A stretch of 41,778 bases of DNA, taken from positions 1-41,778 of the forward strand of contig JACKHH010000028.1 in the NCBI GenBank assembly GCA_020639095.1, read 5' to 3'. The DNA comes from Phycisphaerales bacterium. GTDB taxonomy: Bacteria > Planctomycetota > Phycisphaerae > UBA1845. Of this stretch, positions 34,521 to 41,778 are shown in pieces (position 1 is the first letter of the stretch; every line of letters starts with the position of its first letter). The translations under genes were made by a program, and so were the position numbers. The notes under the pieces are model-generated. The model saw only the letters and a program-made list of their open reading frames with translations, was not told the origin of the DNA and ran no database searches.

Positions 34521-36137
34521 ATGCTCTGGACGCTGCAAACCTACATCTTTCGCGAGATGGGCAAGACCTTCCTGCTCACTTCCATCGGTCTGATCGCCGT
34601 GATCGGGCTGGGCGGCGGTGTCATGAACATGATCGAGCTGGAGGGCGTCGGCGCCCTGCAACTGCTCAAGATCATCGGTCTGATCATCCCGGTGGCAGCC
34701 ACGCTCACCCTGCCCATCGCCGCGCTCTACGCCGCGACGGTGACCTATGGCCGGTTGAGTGCGGACAACGAGCTGGTGGCGTGCCGCAGCGGGGGCATCA
34801 ACATCCACGTGCTGTTTCTGCCCACCGTCGTGATCAGCCTGGTGTCGGCGGTCTGCTCGTTCGTGTTCATCAACTTCGTCATCCCCAGCATGATCCGCAA
34901 CCTCGACCGCTTTGTCAGCGATGACCTGCCGCGGATCATCAAGCAGCAGCTCAGTTCGTCGGACCGCTTCAGCCTGCGCGACAAATACGTGATCTACTCC
35001 GACAGCACGGAGTTGGTGACGACGGAAGACGGCCAGCCGATTCTGCGGCTGAATGGTGTTGCGTTCAGCGAGATGGACGACAACGCCTGGCGGCAGTTTG
35101 GGACGGCGCGCACGGTGCACATCGCGTTCGGGCACTATGACGGGATGCCGACGCTGGCGGCGGATATGTACAACATCAACGTGTACGACGCGGCGCGTGG
35201 TGGGTTCTTCAGTCAGGCACACCAGCCGATCCTTGAATCGACGATTCCGCGGCGCGTGCCGGTGAAGATCAAGTGGCTGACGTTGGGCGGGCTGCTGGAG
35301 TATCGCGCAGCACCGGAGACGTTCCCCGATGTGCAGGAGCAGTTGACGCGATTGCGCGGCGGCATCGCGCGGGCGGAGTTCTTCGCGCAGCTCAAGGACA
35401 GTTTCTCGAAGACCGGCGAAGTGCACTTCGGCGATGCCGAAACGACGATGAGTATCCGCTCAAAGAAGCTCGCGACGGATGTCAAGGACGGTCGTCCGCG
35501 TTTCCTCGAAGACGTTCTGATTATCGAACGCCATGCCGACGGACTGGTACGCACCATTCGCTCAGCCGCAGCCGCGGTTGACGTGCGCCAGGGCACGCGT
35601 CTCGACGAACTCGAAATCGATGTGCAGGCGAACGAAAACGTTAGCATTCAGGATCCGCGCGCGGGCGATTCCGCAACCCGCCGCGATCGTGAGAAATTCG
35701 AGCCGATTCTGCTCGATCCCAGGATCATCCACGCAGCCGAAGGGTTCCCGGCGGAAAAGATTCTCGACGCCAGTACCTCGTCCTTGGGATTCGGTGAGTG
35801 GGTACACGACCATCGCATGAAGCTCATCGGTCACGTGCAGGGGATTTCGCGTGAGATCACCGGTGAACTGCACACGCGTATCGCGTTCTCCGTGAGCGTG
35901 TTCGCGCTGGTGATTCTTGGCGCCGCTCTGGGGATTGTGTTCCGCGGGTCGCAGGTGCTGGTCGCGTTCGGGATCAGTTTTGTGCCGTCGCTGCTGGTGA
36001 TCAGCATGATCATCATGGGCAAGCAGCTTATCGAGAAACCGGGTATGACCATGATTGGCGTGGGTGTGGTCTGGTTGGGCATCGCCATCGTCGTGCTGGT
36101 CGATCTGTTTGTGATGACCAAGGTGGTGCGCCGATGA
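34521..36137 (+). CDS. LptF/LptG-family (YjgP/YjgQ) permease, enlarged
   Basis: This family forms the inner-membrane LPS export channel with LptB. The protein has the family layout: N-terminal helices (FLLTSIGLIAVIGLGGGVMNM, IIGLIIPVAATLTLPIAALYAATVTYGRL with the SADNELVACRSGG motif), a large periplasmic domain, and C-terminal helices (TRIAFSVSVFALVILGAALGIVF, GISFVPSLLVISMIIMG, VVWLGIAIVVLVDLF). At 538 residues it is about 170 longer than E. coli LptF/G because the periplasmic domain is extended. ATGA overlap with the next gene indicates coupled translation and a heterodimer. Confidence 0.85.
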   Translation: MLWTLQTYIFREMGKTFLLTSIGLIAVIGLGGGVMNMIELEGVGALQLLKIIGLIIPVAATLTLPIAALYAATVTYGRLSADNELVACRSGGINIHVLFLPTVVISLVSAVCSFVFINFVIPSMIRNLDRFVSDDLPRIIKQQLSSSDRFSLRDKYVIYSDSTELVTTEDGQPILRLNGVAFSEMDDNAWRQFGTARTVHIAFGHYDGMPTLAADMYNINVYDAARGGFFSQAHQPILESTIPRRVPVKIKWLTLGGLLEYRAAPETFPDVQEQLTRLRGGIARAEFFAQLKDSFSKTGEVHFGDAETTMSIRSKKLATDVKDGRPRFLEDVLIIERHADGLVRTIRSAAAAVDVRQGTRLDELEIDVQANENVSIQDPRAGDSATRRDREKFEPILLDPRIIHAAEGFPAEKILDASTSSLGFGEWVHDHRMKLIGHVQGISREITGELHTRIAFSVSVFALVILGAALGIVFRGSQVLVAFGISFVPSLLVISMIIMGKQLIEKPGMTMIGVGVVWLGIAIVVLVDLFVMTKVVRR

Positions 36138-37228
36138 CCACGCTCGATCGCTACATCCTGCGCGGGCTGATCGTGAACTACCTGATCGCGATCTGCGTGA
36201 TGATCAGCCTGTACGTCGTGCTCGACCTGTTCTTCAACATGGACGAGTTTGCCGAGCAGAAGGGCGAAATGCTAGTCAGCATGATGAGCTTCTACGGCAA
36301 CCGCATCTTCCTCTACTTCGCGCAACTTTCCGGTGTGATCACGATGTTCGCGTGCCTGACCACGTTGGCACGCATGCGCCGACAGAATGAATTGACGGCT
36401 GTGCTGGCGTCGGGCGTGAGTTTGTACCGTTTGGCGGCGCCGGTGATTGCGTTCGCGCTGCTCACCAGCGTCTTGTGGTACGTTGACAGCGAGGTGGTGA
36501 TACCCCGTGTTGCGCACAAGCTTGCGCGACGTCACGACGACGCGCTGGGGCAGCGGACCGTGCGCGTGCGCTTCCTGCGTGATCGCGACAACAACCTGCT
36601 ATCGGCTGACCAGTATCAACCGTCGGAGGGGGTGCTCAAACGACTCGCGGTTGTCCGGCGCGGGCCGGACGGCGACCTGGAAAGCATCCTCGAAGCTGAG
36701 CGCGGCACGTGGGAGCAGCTGCCGGGTGGCGGGGGGCATTGGAAGTTGGAACGCGGCGTCGAGCGGCGAAGACAACTCAGCGTGCCCGGTGAGGCTGAGG
36801 GTTCAGAACTGGCTGACCGCCGGTTGGTGGACTACTACGAGACCGATCTCGATCCGCAGACGATCGAGGTGCGGCAATCCTCGCAGTGGATGCGCTACCT
36901 GAGTCGGAAGCGACTTGTGGAGTTGTCGGAGACGCTTGAGGGCGGCGCGCGGCAGCGCGCGGACCAGTATCGCTATGCGCGTTTCACCACGCCGCTGATC
37001 AACGTGCTGATGTTGCTGCTGGGTTTGCCGTTTATTCTCGATCGCCTGCCGGGCAGTTTGCTCGTCGCAGGCGGTAAGGCGCTGTTCGTTTGCGGGGCGT
37101 GCTTCCTGCTGACCTTCATCGTGCAGAACTTCAATGCCGAAGGCGGGTGGTCCACGCTGCCCGCATGGGCGCCGATCATCGTCTTCACGCCGGTTGCGGT
37201 GCTATTGCTCGACCGTCTGCGCACCTAG
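36134..37228 (+). CDS. LptF/LptG-family permease, normal size
   Basis: The 364-residue second permease has the same topology: helices LIVNYLIAICVMISLYVVLDLFF and FYGNRIFLYFAQLSGVITMFACLTTLARMRRQNELTAVLASGVSLYRL-type segment at the N-terminal side, a periplasmic beta-jellyroll region, and three C-terminal helices (TTPLINVLMLLLGLPFIL, GGKALFVCGACFLLTFIVQNF, WAPIIVFTPVAVLLLDRL). It begins inside the stop of the larger paralogue (ATGA). Together they would form the LptFG pair; the LptB ATPase gene is elsewhere. A 25-base repeat follows the stop at seven bases. Confidence 0.88.
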   Translation: MTTLDRYILRGLIVNYLIAICVMISLYVVLDLFFNMDEFAEQKGEMLVSMMSFYGNRIFLYFAQLSGVITMFACLTTLARMRRQNELTAVLASGVSLYRLAAPVIAFALLTSVLWYVDSEVVIPRVAHKLARRHDDALGQRTVRVRFLRDRDNNLLSADQYQPSEGVLKRLAVVRRGPDGDLESILEAERGTWEQLPGGGGHWKLERGVERRRQLSVPGEAEGSELADRRLVDYYETDLDPQTIEVRQSSQWMRYLSRKRLVELSETLEGGARQRADQYRYARFTTPLINVLMLLLGLPFILDRLPGSLLVAGGKALFVCGACFLLTFIVQNFNAEGGWSTLPAWAPIIVFTPVAVLLLDRLRT

Positions 37229-37235
37229 GACAAAT

Positions 37236-37260
37236 CCGAGCCGCGACTGTAAGGGAGCGG
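37236..37260 (+). repeat. 25-base repeat 3' of the LptG-like gene
   Basis: The sequence starts CCGAGCCGCGACTGTA and ends GGGAGCGG. It lies 7 bases after the stop of the permease gene in sense orientation and is identical over its length to the inverted copy at 37540-37564. Confidence 0.85.
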
Positions 37261-37314
37261 GGACACACTGTGTCGCTTCAGAGCTTGGCAACCGTGCGCA
37301 AGCGTGCGTGCCGC

Positions 37315-37438
37315 GGGTGGCACTGACAAGCTCCGCTTGTGAGTGGGCGTGAGTGGTTTGCGCGAATGCTTGGAGGATCGTCAGAGAGCAGCGATTTCTT
37401 TCCTCTCCACGGACAAGCAAAGCTTGTCCGTGCCACCC
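37315..37438. repeat. REPIN-like pair of opposed palindromes, second locus
   Basis: GGGTGGCACTGACAAGC-TCC-GCTTGT starts at 37315, and CACGGACAAGC-AAA-GCTTGTCCGTG followed by CCACCC ends at 37438. The arrangement is the reverse complement of 2153-2249. The two halves are 62 bases apart. Confidence 0.8.
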
Positions 37439-37539
37439 GACGGTAACTCAATCCGCGATAGGAATGATATCGTCTTCAGCGTCCGCGCGCAGCCACGCGT
37501 CCGCACAGTCATTGCCAACAGCAGCGACACAGGTTATCT

Positions 37540-37564
37540 CCGCTCCCTTACAGTCGCGGCTCGG
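37540..37564 (-). repeat. 25-base repeat 3' of the TauE-like gene
   Basis: Inverted copy of the 37236 element. On the minus strand it begins two bases after the stop of the permease gene, in sense orientation. Confidence 0.85.
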
Positions 37565-37566
37565 TT

Positions 37567-38370
37567 TTACGTCTTGCCGCCGCTGATGAGCAGCAGGATG
37601 CCCATGATGATCAGAAGCGTCGAAACGCCGAGCGCGAACTTGCGTTCCGAAAGCCGGTGGTGCGCGATCATGCCCGCGATGGTGCCGACAATCGCGCCGG
37701 GCAGCAACCAGACGGCTGACCATAGCACGTCCGTCGTGAGCACGCCGCTGCGGATGTACATCGGGGCGCGCATCAACGACATCGCAAAGAAGCACCACAG
37801 CAGCGTCGCGCGGAATCGCGCTTTGTCGAGCCGCTGCGCGCGCAGCAGCACGATCAGCGGCGGAGCGCCCGTCCCGAAAAGTCCGCCCAGCACGCCCGAG
37901 ATCAGGCCGATGGGTATGGCGATCCACGCGCGCACGCGCGGCGAGGCGTTGGTGAGTGCCTCCGGTGGCGCGGGGGAGGCGACGGCTGGTGGTCGTTTTC
38001 GCTCCGATTGGTAAAACCAAACGCCCGCGCCGGCCACCACGACACCCAGAAGCCGTTTGAGCAGGTGTACGTCGCCCGCGATAAGCACCTGCGTCCCCAG
38101 CGCCAACCCGACACCGATCGGCAAGACCAGCGCAAGCACCACGCGAAAGTCCGCCTGCCGCCAGGTCCGCGCCAGTACGCTCACCTCGGTGACAAAGGTC
38201 AGCAGCATGAGCACCGCCACCGTCCCCGCGAAGTCGGGCAGCACAAACGCAAGCACCGCCACCGCGAACATCCCGGCACCGAACCCCACGGTCGCATAGA
38301 TAAACATCGCCCCCGCCATCACCAGCGCGCTGATAAGGTAATCAGGGAATGTGGGAAAGAGTTCGGGCAT
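37567..38370 (-). CDS. TauE/SafE-family anion permease
   Basis: The 267-residue protein has about eight helices in two related halves, with the family motifs GFGAGMFAVAVLAF in the first half and GLISGVLGGLFGTGAPPLIV in the second. TauE/SafE members export or import sulfite, sulfoacetate or related anions; the substrate here is unknown. Start ATG 38370 was taken because the first helix follows at once. It stands alone, 78 bases after the SIR2 gene on the same strand, with no sulfur-metabolism genes nearby. Confidence 0.88.
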   Translation of the reverse strand: MPELFPTFPDYLISALVMAGAMFIYATVGFGAGMFAVAVLAFVLPDFAGTVAVLMLLTFVTEVSVLARTWRQADFRVVLALVLPIGVGLALGTQVLIAGDVHLLKRLLGVVVAGAGVWFYQSERKRPPAVASPAPPEALTNASPRVRAWIAIPIGLISGVLGGLFGTGAPPLIVLLRAQRLDKARFRATLLWCFFAMSLMRAPMYIRSGVLTTDVLWSAVWLLPGAIVGTIAGMIAHHRLSERKFALGVSTLLIIMGILLLISGGKT

Positions 38371-38448
38371 CCTTTTCTTTCCTATCGGGATTGTATTGAA
38401 TGCTGAGAATCCTGAGCGTGGCCATGCCCGCAGTGGATCCAGCGGTAC

Positions 38449-40566
38449 TCACTTTGCGATGAGGCCCGTTGAAGCACCACAACACTCGGCGAGAGATTCG
38501 CCGGAACCGCACGGGCACGCAGACTCCGCGGTGATACCCATTTTGTTGCAGACCGCCCCTAGTTCGCGAGACGATCTTTTTCGCCACAACAAGGTCGACT
38601 CATCTCCGCGATTCGAATGTGTCCATATTGCCGGCGTTGCAGACGATGACCCCTCCGCATTTAGGAGGATTGTGGAAAACTTGTTCCTCGCTGTTTCAAG
38701 AAGATTCGCAGGCACAAATTCATGTAGACCGGCGTTGATAGCCGCAGGAAACTCGTTGGACTTATCGGACATTAGCGATTGTTGGATGGAATCGCGCAAT
38801 GCTCGCGACGCCCCAGTAAGTCGAAACCGAACGACAGAATTCAAGACCTGTGCCTCTAGCCCCGGAGCTAGATGAAGATCAGAATAGAGTCTTCCAGCGA
38901 CAACATAGCTCGCTACTTCATCAGACCAATGTTTTCCGCCTTGCACCGAAAATGCAGCACTTGCGACCGACGCTCCACCAAACTGCAGTTTGGCGGCGCT
39001 AATACCTAGTGAATTCGTCACGTACCCAACCTGGACGATGTTGGCGAGCCGAATTATCGGGAACGCTAGCCATTTCGGTATGTTGTCAGTCTGCAGCGCT
39101 GGCCCGATCCCAAGCATCTCACGGATATGTGGCCTCAACAAGGCCCCTTTGACGCCAGAGTAAACTTCGAATTGGTCATACACAGGCTCGTCAACATACT
39201 TGGGGAGGTTGGCAATTCGGGATTCCCCTCTCTTGAAGTTCGATTTGTTAGGCTTGAGTACCCTTTGTATGAAGTCTTCGCAACTTGAAGGTGTGCCGTC
39301 ACGCTCACCAATGCGACCAAGTACAAGTGAGCCGCCGCGGTAATCTGTCGACTTCTCAAACGTTACGCCGATATGCAGGTGATCAAATACAAATCGTAAT
39401 GCACTAGACTCTACCAAATCCCAAAAGACATTGCTTCCGACATAAGAATGGATGCGTGGCAGAGTCTTCAGTGGTGCATAGACAGTGTCGAAGCAGACAA
39501 GCCCTGTGAGCAGGTCATGTAGCGCCGTTGATTGTGTCGTGTCAAGTTCACTTGTATCAAAGCCTGTACCAACCATGAAGGATAGTTGCTTCTCTTGTTC
39601 AACGTGCGACATTTCAAGCGTGTCGCTAGTGTTCCACTTACCGGGCGGGAAGAAATCGGCAAGAAAGTACCGGCTTACACGCGTGTCGGTGTTCGTTGAC
39701 GGAAGATCGGATGTGGCGGCAGAAGCACGCTGAGGGCTTCGGAAATCGCTTATATGCGCAAGTATGGAGAACGCTCCGCGGTGGTCCTTGTGGGTAGATG
39801 AAGTATATCGGATTGGCATGATTGCTTCTGGCAGCTTCATGCTACGGTCGGCCGTCAATATGAAGTGGGGCCCCGATCCGAAACTCCACAGGGCTTGTTC
39901 ACTCTTTAGAAGGAGGTCTATTACATACTCTTCGGATAGGCCGTAGCCCAGAAAAACCACGCAAGATGTGTCAAGGATTCGCTGCATCGATGCGGCGTAT
40001 TGTTGGTCTGCGACAAGCGCTTCGTATTCGCTGGACGTGAATACTGTTGTGTCAAGCGAGCTGATGCATCCATGAAGCTTGGCTAAGAACGGCGTCTTCG
40101 TTTGTACTAGGTCGGCGCACTGATCGATGTCTCGCCGGTTTATTGTGTTTAGATTCGCGATCCCTGACTCGAGGCTTGAATCTATATTGGTGGTAAGTAT
40201 GTACAGCGGGTGCAATTGAGTGAGAAGGGTCAGGAATCGTCGATAGAGTTGCGTTGGCTGATGCGCGTGTAAGGCATACTTTAGAGTGCGATTGTGTCGT
40301 TTGGGGCTAACCTGTTTGCAATACTGGAAAAAATCTGGCAAGGGGGAGCCTGCACGAAGCGCGTCGCCGTATGATTCATCATACTCCACTTCGTAGCGGG
40401 TGTACTCTCTATGAAATACTGCCGCAAGTTCAGTCCAGCGGGGATATCCATTCCAGGCGCTACAGCCGGCACCAAGCCAATAAACAAGTGGTTTGTTGTG
40501 TGACCGCACTATCTCTTCAAGGACCCGTAGCCCACAAGTTGTTGCGCGATCACAGCCATCAATCAT
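38449..40566 (-). CDS. SIR2-like domain protein with C-terminal SEC-C motif, candidate defence effector
   Basis: The 705-residue protein has a SIR2-like N-terminal domain: GAGCS (residues 32-36), ITTNID with Asn127 and Asp129, KLHG with His165, and FLGYGLS (205-211). These are the nucleotide-binding and catalytic positions of SIR2 NADases in anti-phage systems such as Thoeris ThsA and DSR. Residues about 290-640 match no family I recognise; a likely sensor or effector-control part. The end has CPCGSGESLAECCG (684-697), a SEC-C zinc motif as in SecA tails. GC is visibly lower than the neighbours (about 47 percent in one counted 60-base line against 72 percent in gcvPB), a sign of transfer. ATG 40566 overlaps the gcvPB stop (ATGA). 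A housekeeping sirtuin is unlikely given the size and motifs; defence function is inference. Confidence 0.85.
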   Translation of the reverse strand: MIDGCDRATTCGLRVLEEIVRSHNKPLVYWLGAGCSAWNGYPRWTELAAVFHREYTRYEVEYDESYGDALRAGSPLPDFFQYCKQVSPKRHNRTLKYALHAHQPTQLYRRFLTLLTQLHPLYILTTNIDSSLESGIANLNTINRRDIDQCADLVQTKTPFLAKLHGCISSLDTTVFTSSEYEALVADQQYAASMQRILDTSCVVFLGYGLSEEYVIDLLLKSEQALWSFGSGPHFILTADRSMKLPEAIMPIRYTSSTHKDHRGAFSILAHISDFRSPQRASAATSDLPSTNTDTRVSRYFLADFFPPGKWNTSDTLEMSHVEQEKQLSFMVGTGFDTSELDTTQSTALHDLLTGLVCFDTVYAPLKTLPRIHSYVGSNVFWDLVESSALRFVFDHLHIGVTFEKSTDYRGGSLVLGRIGERDGTPSSCEDFIQRVLKPNKSNFKRGESRIANLPKYVDEPVYDQFEVYSGVKGALLRPHIREMLGIGPALQTDNIPKWLAFPIIRLANIVQVGYVTNSLGISAAKLQFGGASVASAAFSVQGGKHWSDEVASYVVAGRLYSDLHLAPGLEAQVLNSVVRFRLTGASRALRDSIQQSLMSDKSNEFPAAINAGLHEFVPANLLETARNKFSTILLNAEGSSSATPAIWTHSNRGDESTLLWRKRSSRELGAVCNKMGITAESACPCGSGESLAECCGASTGLIAK

Positions 40567-41778
40567 TGTTCTTTCCGCCAGCGGACATTTGGCTTTCGGT
40601 TGGCGGCTACTTCGTCTAGGCGGCCTACCGGCATGTTGTGCGGGGCGTTGCGGAGGAGGTCGGGGTTGTCGCGGGCTTCGTCGGCCATCTGGAGCATGAC
40701 GTCGCAGAAGCGATCCAAACTGGCGCGCGACTCCGTCTCCGACGGCTCGATCATCAAGCAGTGCATGATCGGCCAGCTCATGGTCGGCGGGTGGATGCCG
40801 TAATCCAGCAGCCGTTTGGCGAAGTCGCGTTCGCTGAGCCCCAGCGCCTCCAGGTCGGGCACGGTGACGAACTCGTGCGCGTAAGGCTTGGGAAATGGCA
40901 AGGGGTACTTCCCGCCGATTCGCGTAGCGATGTAGTTCGCGTTGAGCACCGCACGCTGCGAAACCTTCTTCAATCCGTCGCGACCCAGCGAGCGGATGTA
41001 GGTGTACGCCCGCACCAGCACGCCCACCTGTCCGTAGAACGAACGCACGCGCCCGATGCTCTTGGGCATGTCGTGGTCCCAGCCAAAGGTGCCGTCGTCG
41101 CGGCGAATGACCGCGGGCCGTGGCAGGAAGGGCTTGAGTTTTTCCACAACGCCGACCGGGCCGGCACCGGGGCCGCCACCGCCGTGCGGGGTGCTGAAGG
41201 TCTTGTGCGTGTTGTAGTGCATCACGTCCACGCCGACGTCGCCGGGACGGATGATGCCCAGGGCTGCGTTCATGTTTGCGCCGTCGTAGTAGAGCAGCGC
41301 ACCAGCCGCGTGCAGGATGTCGGCGATGTCGGCGATCTGCTCGTCAAACACGCCGCAGGTGTTGGGGTTGGTGATCATCAGGGCGGCGGTGTTCTCGTCG
41401 ACCTTCGCGCGCAGGTCGTCGAGGTCGACCCGGCCATCGCGGCGTGACTTCACCTTTTCGCTGTCGAGCGCGCAGATGGTGCAGCTTGCGGGATTGGTGC
41501 CGTGGGCGCTGTCGGGCGCGAGCACGCGGCGGCGCACCTGTCCGCGATCGCGGTGGTACGCGTCGATGATCATGAGCCCGGTCATCTCACCGTGCGCGCC
41601 AGCCGCCGGCTGAAGACTCACGTCGGAAAGGCCCGCGATTTCCGCGAGAAACTGCTTCAAGCGCCAGAGCAACTCAAGCACGCCCTGCACATCGGCTTCA
41701 TCTTGATAGGGGTGAATCGCGGCGAACCCGGGGAGGGCTGCAACGCGTTCGTTCACCCGCGGGTTGTACTTCATCGTA
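40563..41778 (-). CDS. gcvPB: Glycine dehydrogenase (decarboxylating) subunit 2, 5' end outside window
   Basis: This is the PLP-binding half of the P-protein of the glycine cleavage system, which decarboxylates glycine and passes the aminomethyl group to the H-protein. The PLP Lys is in THKTFSTPHGGGGPG, with LAPDSAHGTNPASC, NPNTCGVFD and YYDGANMNAALG around it. The C-terminus (GRLDEVAANRKPNVRWRK) is complete. Upstream of the visible TMKYNPRVNE the gene continues beyond the window; that stretch is normally internal (about 90 residues in). The split gcvPA/gcvPB form is implied but gcvPA is not visible. Its stop overlaps the start of the SIR2 gene. Confidence 0.95.
   Translation of the reverse strand, partial: TMKYNPRVNERVAALPGFAAIHPYQDEADVQGVLELLWRLKQFLAEIAGLSDVSLQPAAGAHGEMTGLMIIDAYHRDRGQVRRRVLAPDSAHGTNPASCTICALDSEKVKSRRDGRVDLDDLRAKVDENTAALMITNPNTCGVFDEQIADIADILHAAGALLYYDGANMNAALGIIRPGDVGVDVMHYNTHKTFSTPHGGGGPGAGPVGVVEKLKPFLPRPAVIRRDDGTFGWDHDMPKSIGRVRSFYGQVGVLVRAYTYIRSLGRDGLKKVSQRAVLNANYIATRIGGKYPLPFPKPYAHEFVTVPDLEALGLSERDFAKRLLDYGIHPPTMSWPIMHCLMIEPSETESRASLDRFCDVMLQMADEARDNPDLLRNAPHNMPVGRLDEVAANRKPNVRWRKEQ

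Larger units (their letters stand above)
37229..37566. other. 338-base convergent intergenic region filled with repeats
   Basis: No gene is supported. It contains two inverted copies of the 25-base post-gene repeat (37236-37260, 37540-37564) and the REPIN-like palindrome pair (37315-37438) between them. Both flanking genes end into it. Confidence 0.7.

Overview
The window is chromosomal DNA from a GC-rich Gram-negative bacterium, most likely a planctomycete of the Phycisphaerae type. This is inferred from a secreted protein with dockerin-like calcium loops, a membrane protein with a CxxCGY...CPECG zinc ribbon, LptF/LptG-type permeases, many lipoprotein signals and abundant short palindromic repeats between genes. 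No rRNA, tRNA, CRISPR array or intact mobile element was found.

Layout. 1-4700: the 3' end of a PKD-domain surface protein, two small membrane proteins, a stand-alone Clp N-domain protein, a lipoprotein metallophosphoesterase and ScpB. 4700-13000: an RtcB-type RNA ligase, a DsrE/YedF-like protein, a PepSY protein with its OmpR-type two-component system, a secreted HEAT-like protein, a dockerin/hydrolase protein and a Cys/His lipoprotein. 13000-14066: a gene-poor zone with REP-like palindromes and the decayed end of a REP-associated transposase. 14067-24134: aspartate-semialdehyde dehydrogenase, then a complete F-type ATP synthase locus (AtpZ-like, AtpI-like, a, c, b, delta, alpha, gamma, beta, epsilon) behind a sigma70-like promoter. 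Four consecutive gene junctions of this locus contain palindromic elements. 24135-30900: a LuxR-type regulator with a degenerate receiver, a metallo-beta-lactamase-fold protein, a zinc-ribbon membrane protein, a lipoprotein, a tiny membrane ORF, and an overlapping ECF sigma / anti-sigma / secretin-like operon. 30900-38400: glutamate dehydrogenase, an HldE-like protein with reversed domain order, two LptF/LptG permeases and a TauE/SafE permease. 38449-41778: a lower-GC gene for a 705-residue SIR2-like/SEC-C protein whose start overlaps the end of gcvPB, which runs off the window.

The best candidate for an undescribed system is the SIR2/SEC-C gene at 38449-40566. It has the NAD-binding and catalytic motifs of SIR2 defence effectors, a long unassigned middle region, a C-terminal SEC-C zinc motif, and a base composition unlike its neighbours. 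Other notable points are an insertion of about 57 residues in the ATP synthase alpha subunit, repeats threaded through the atp operon, REPIN-like repeat pairs together with a RAYT relic, and a PepSY sensor-system protein ending in a run of aspartates.
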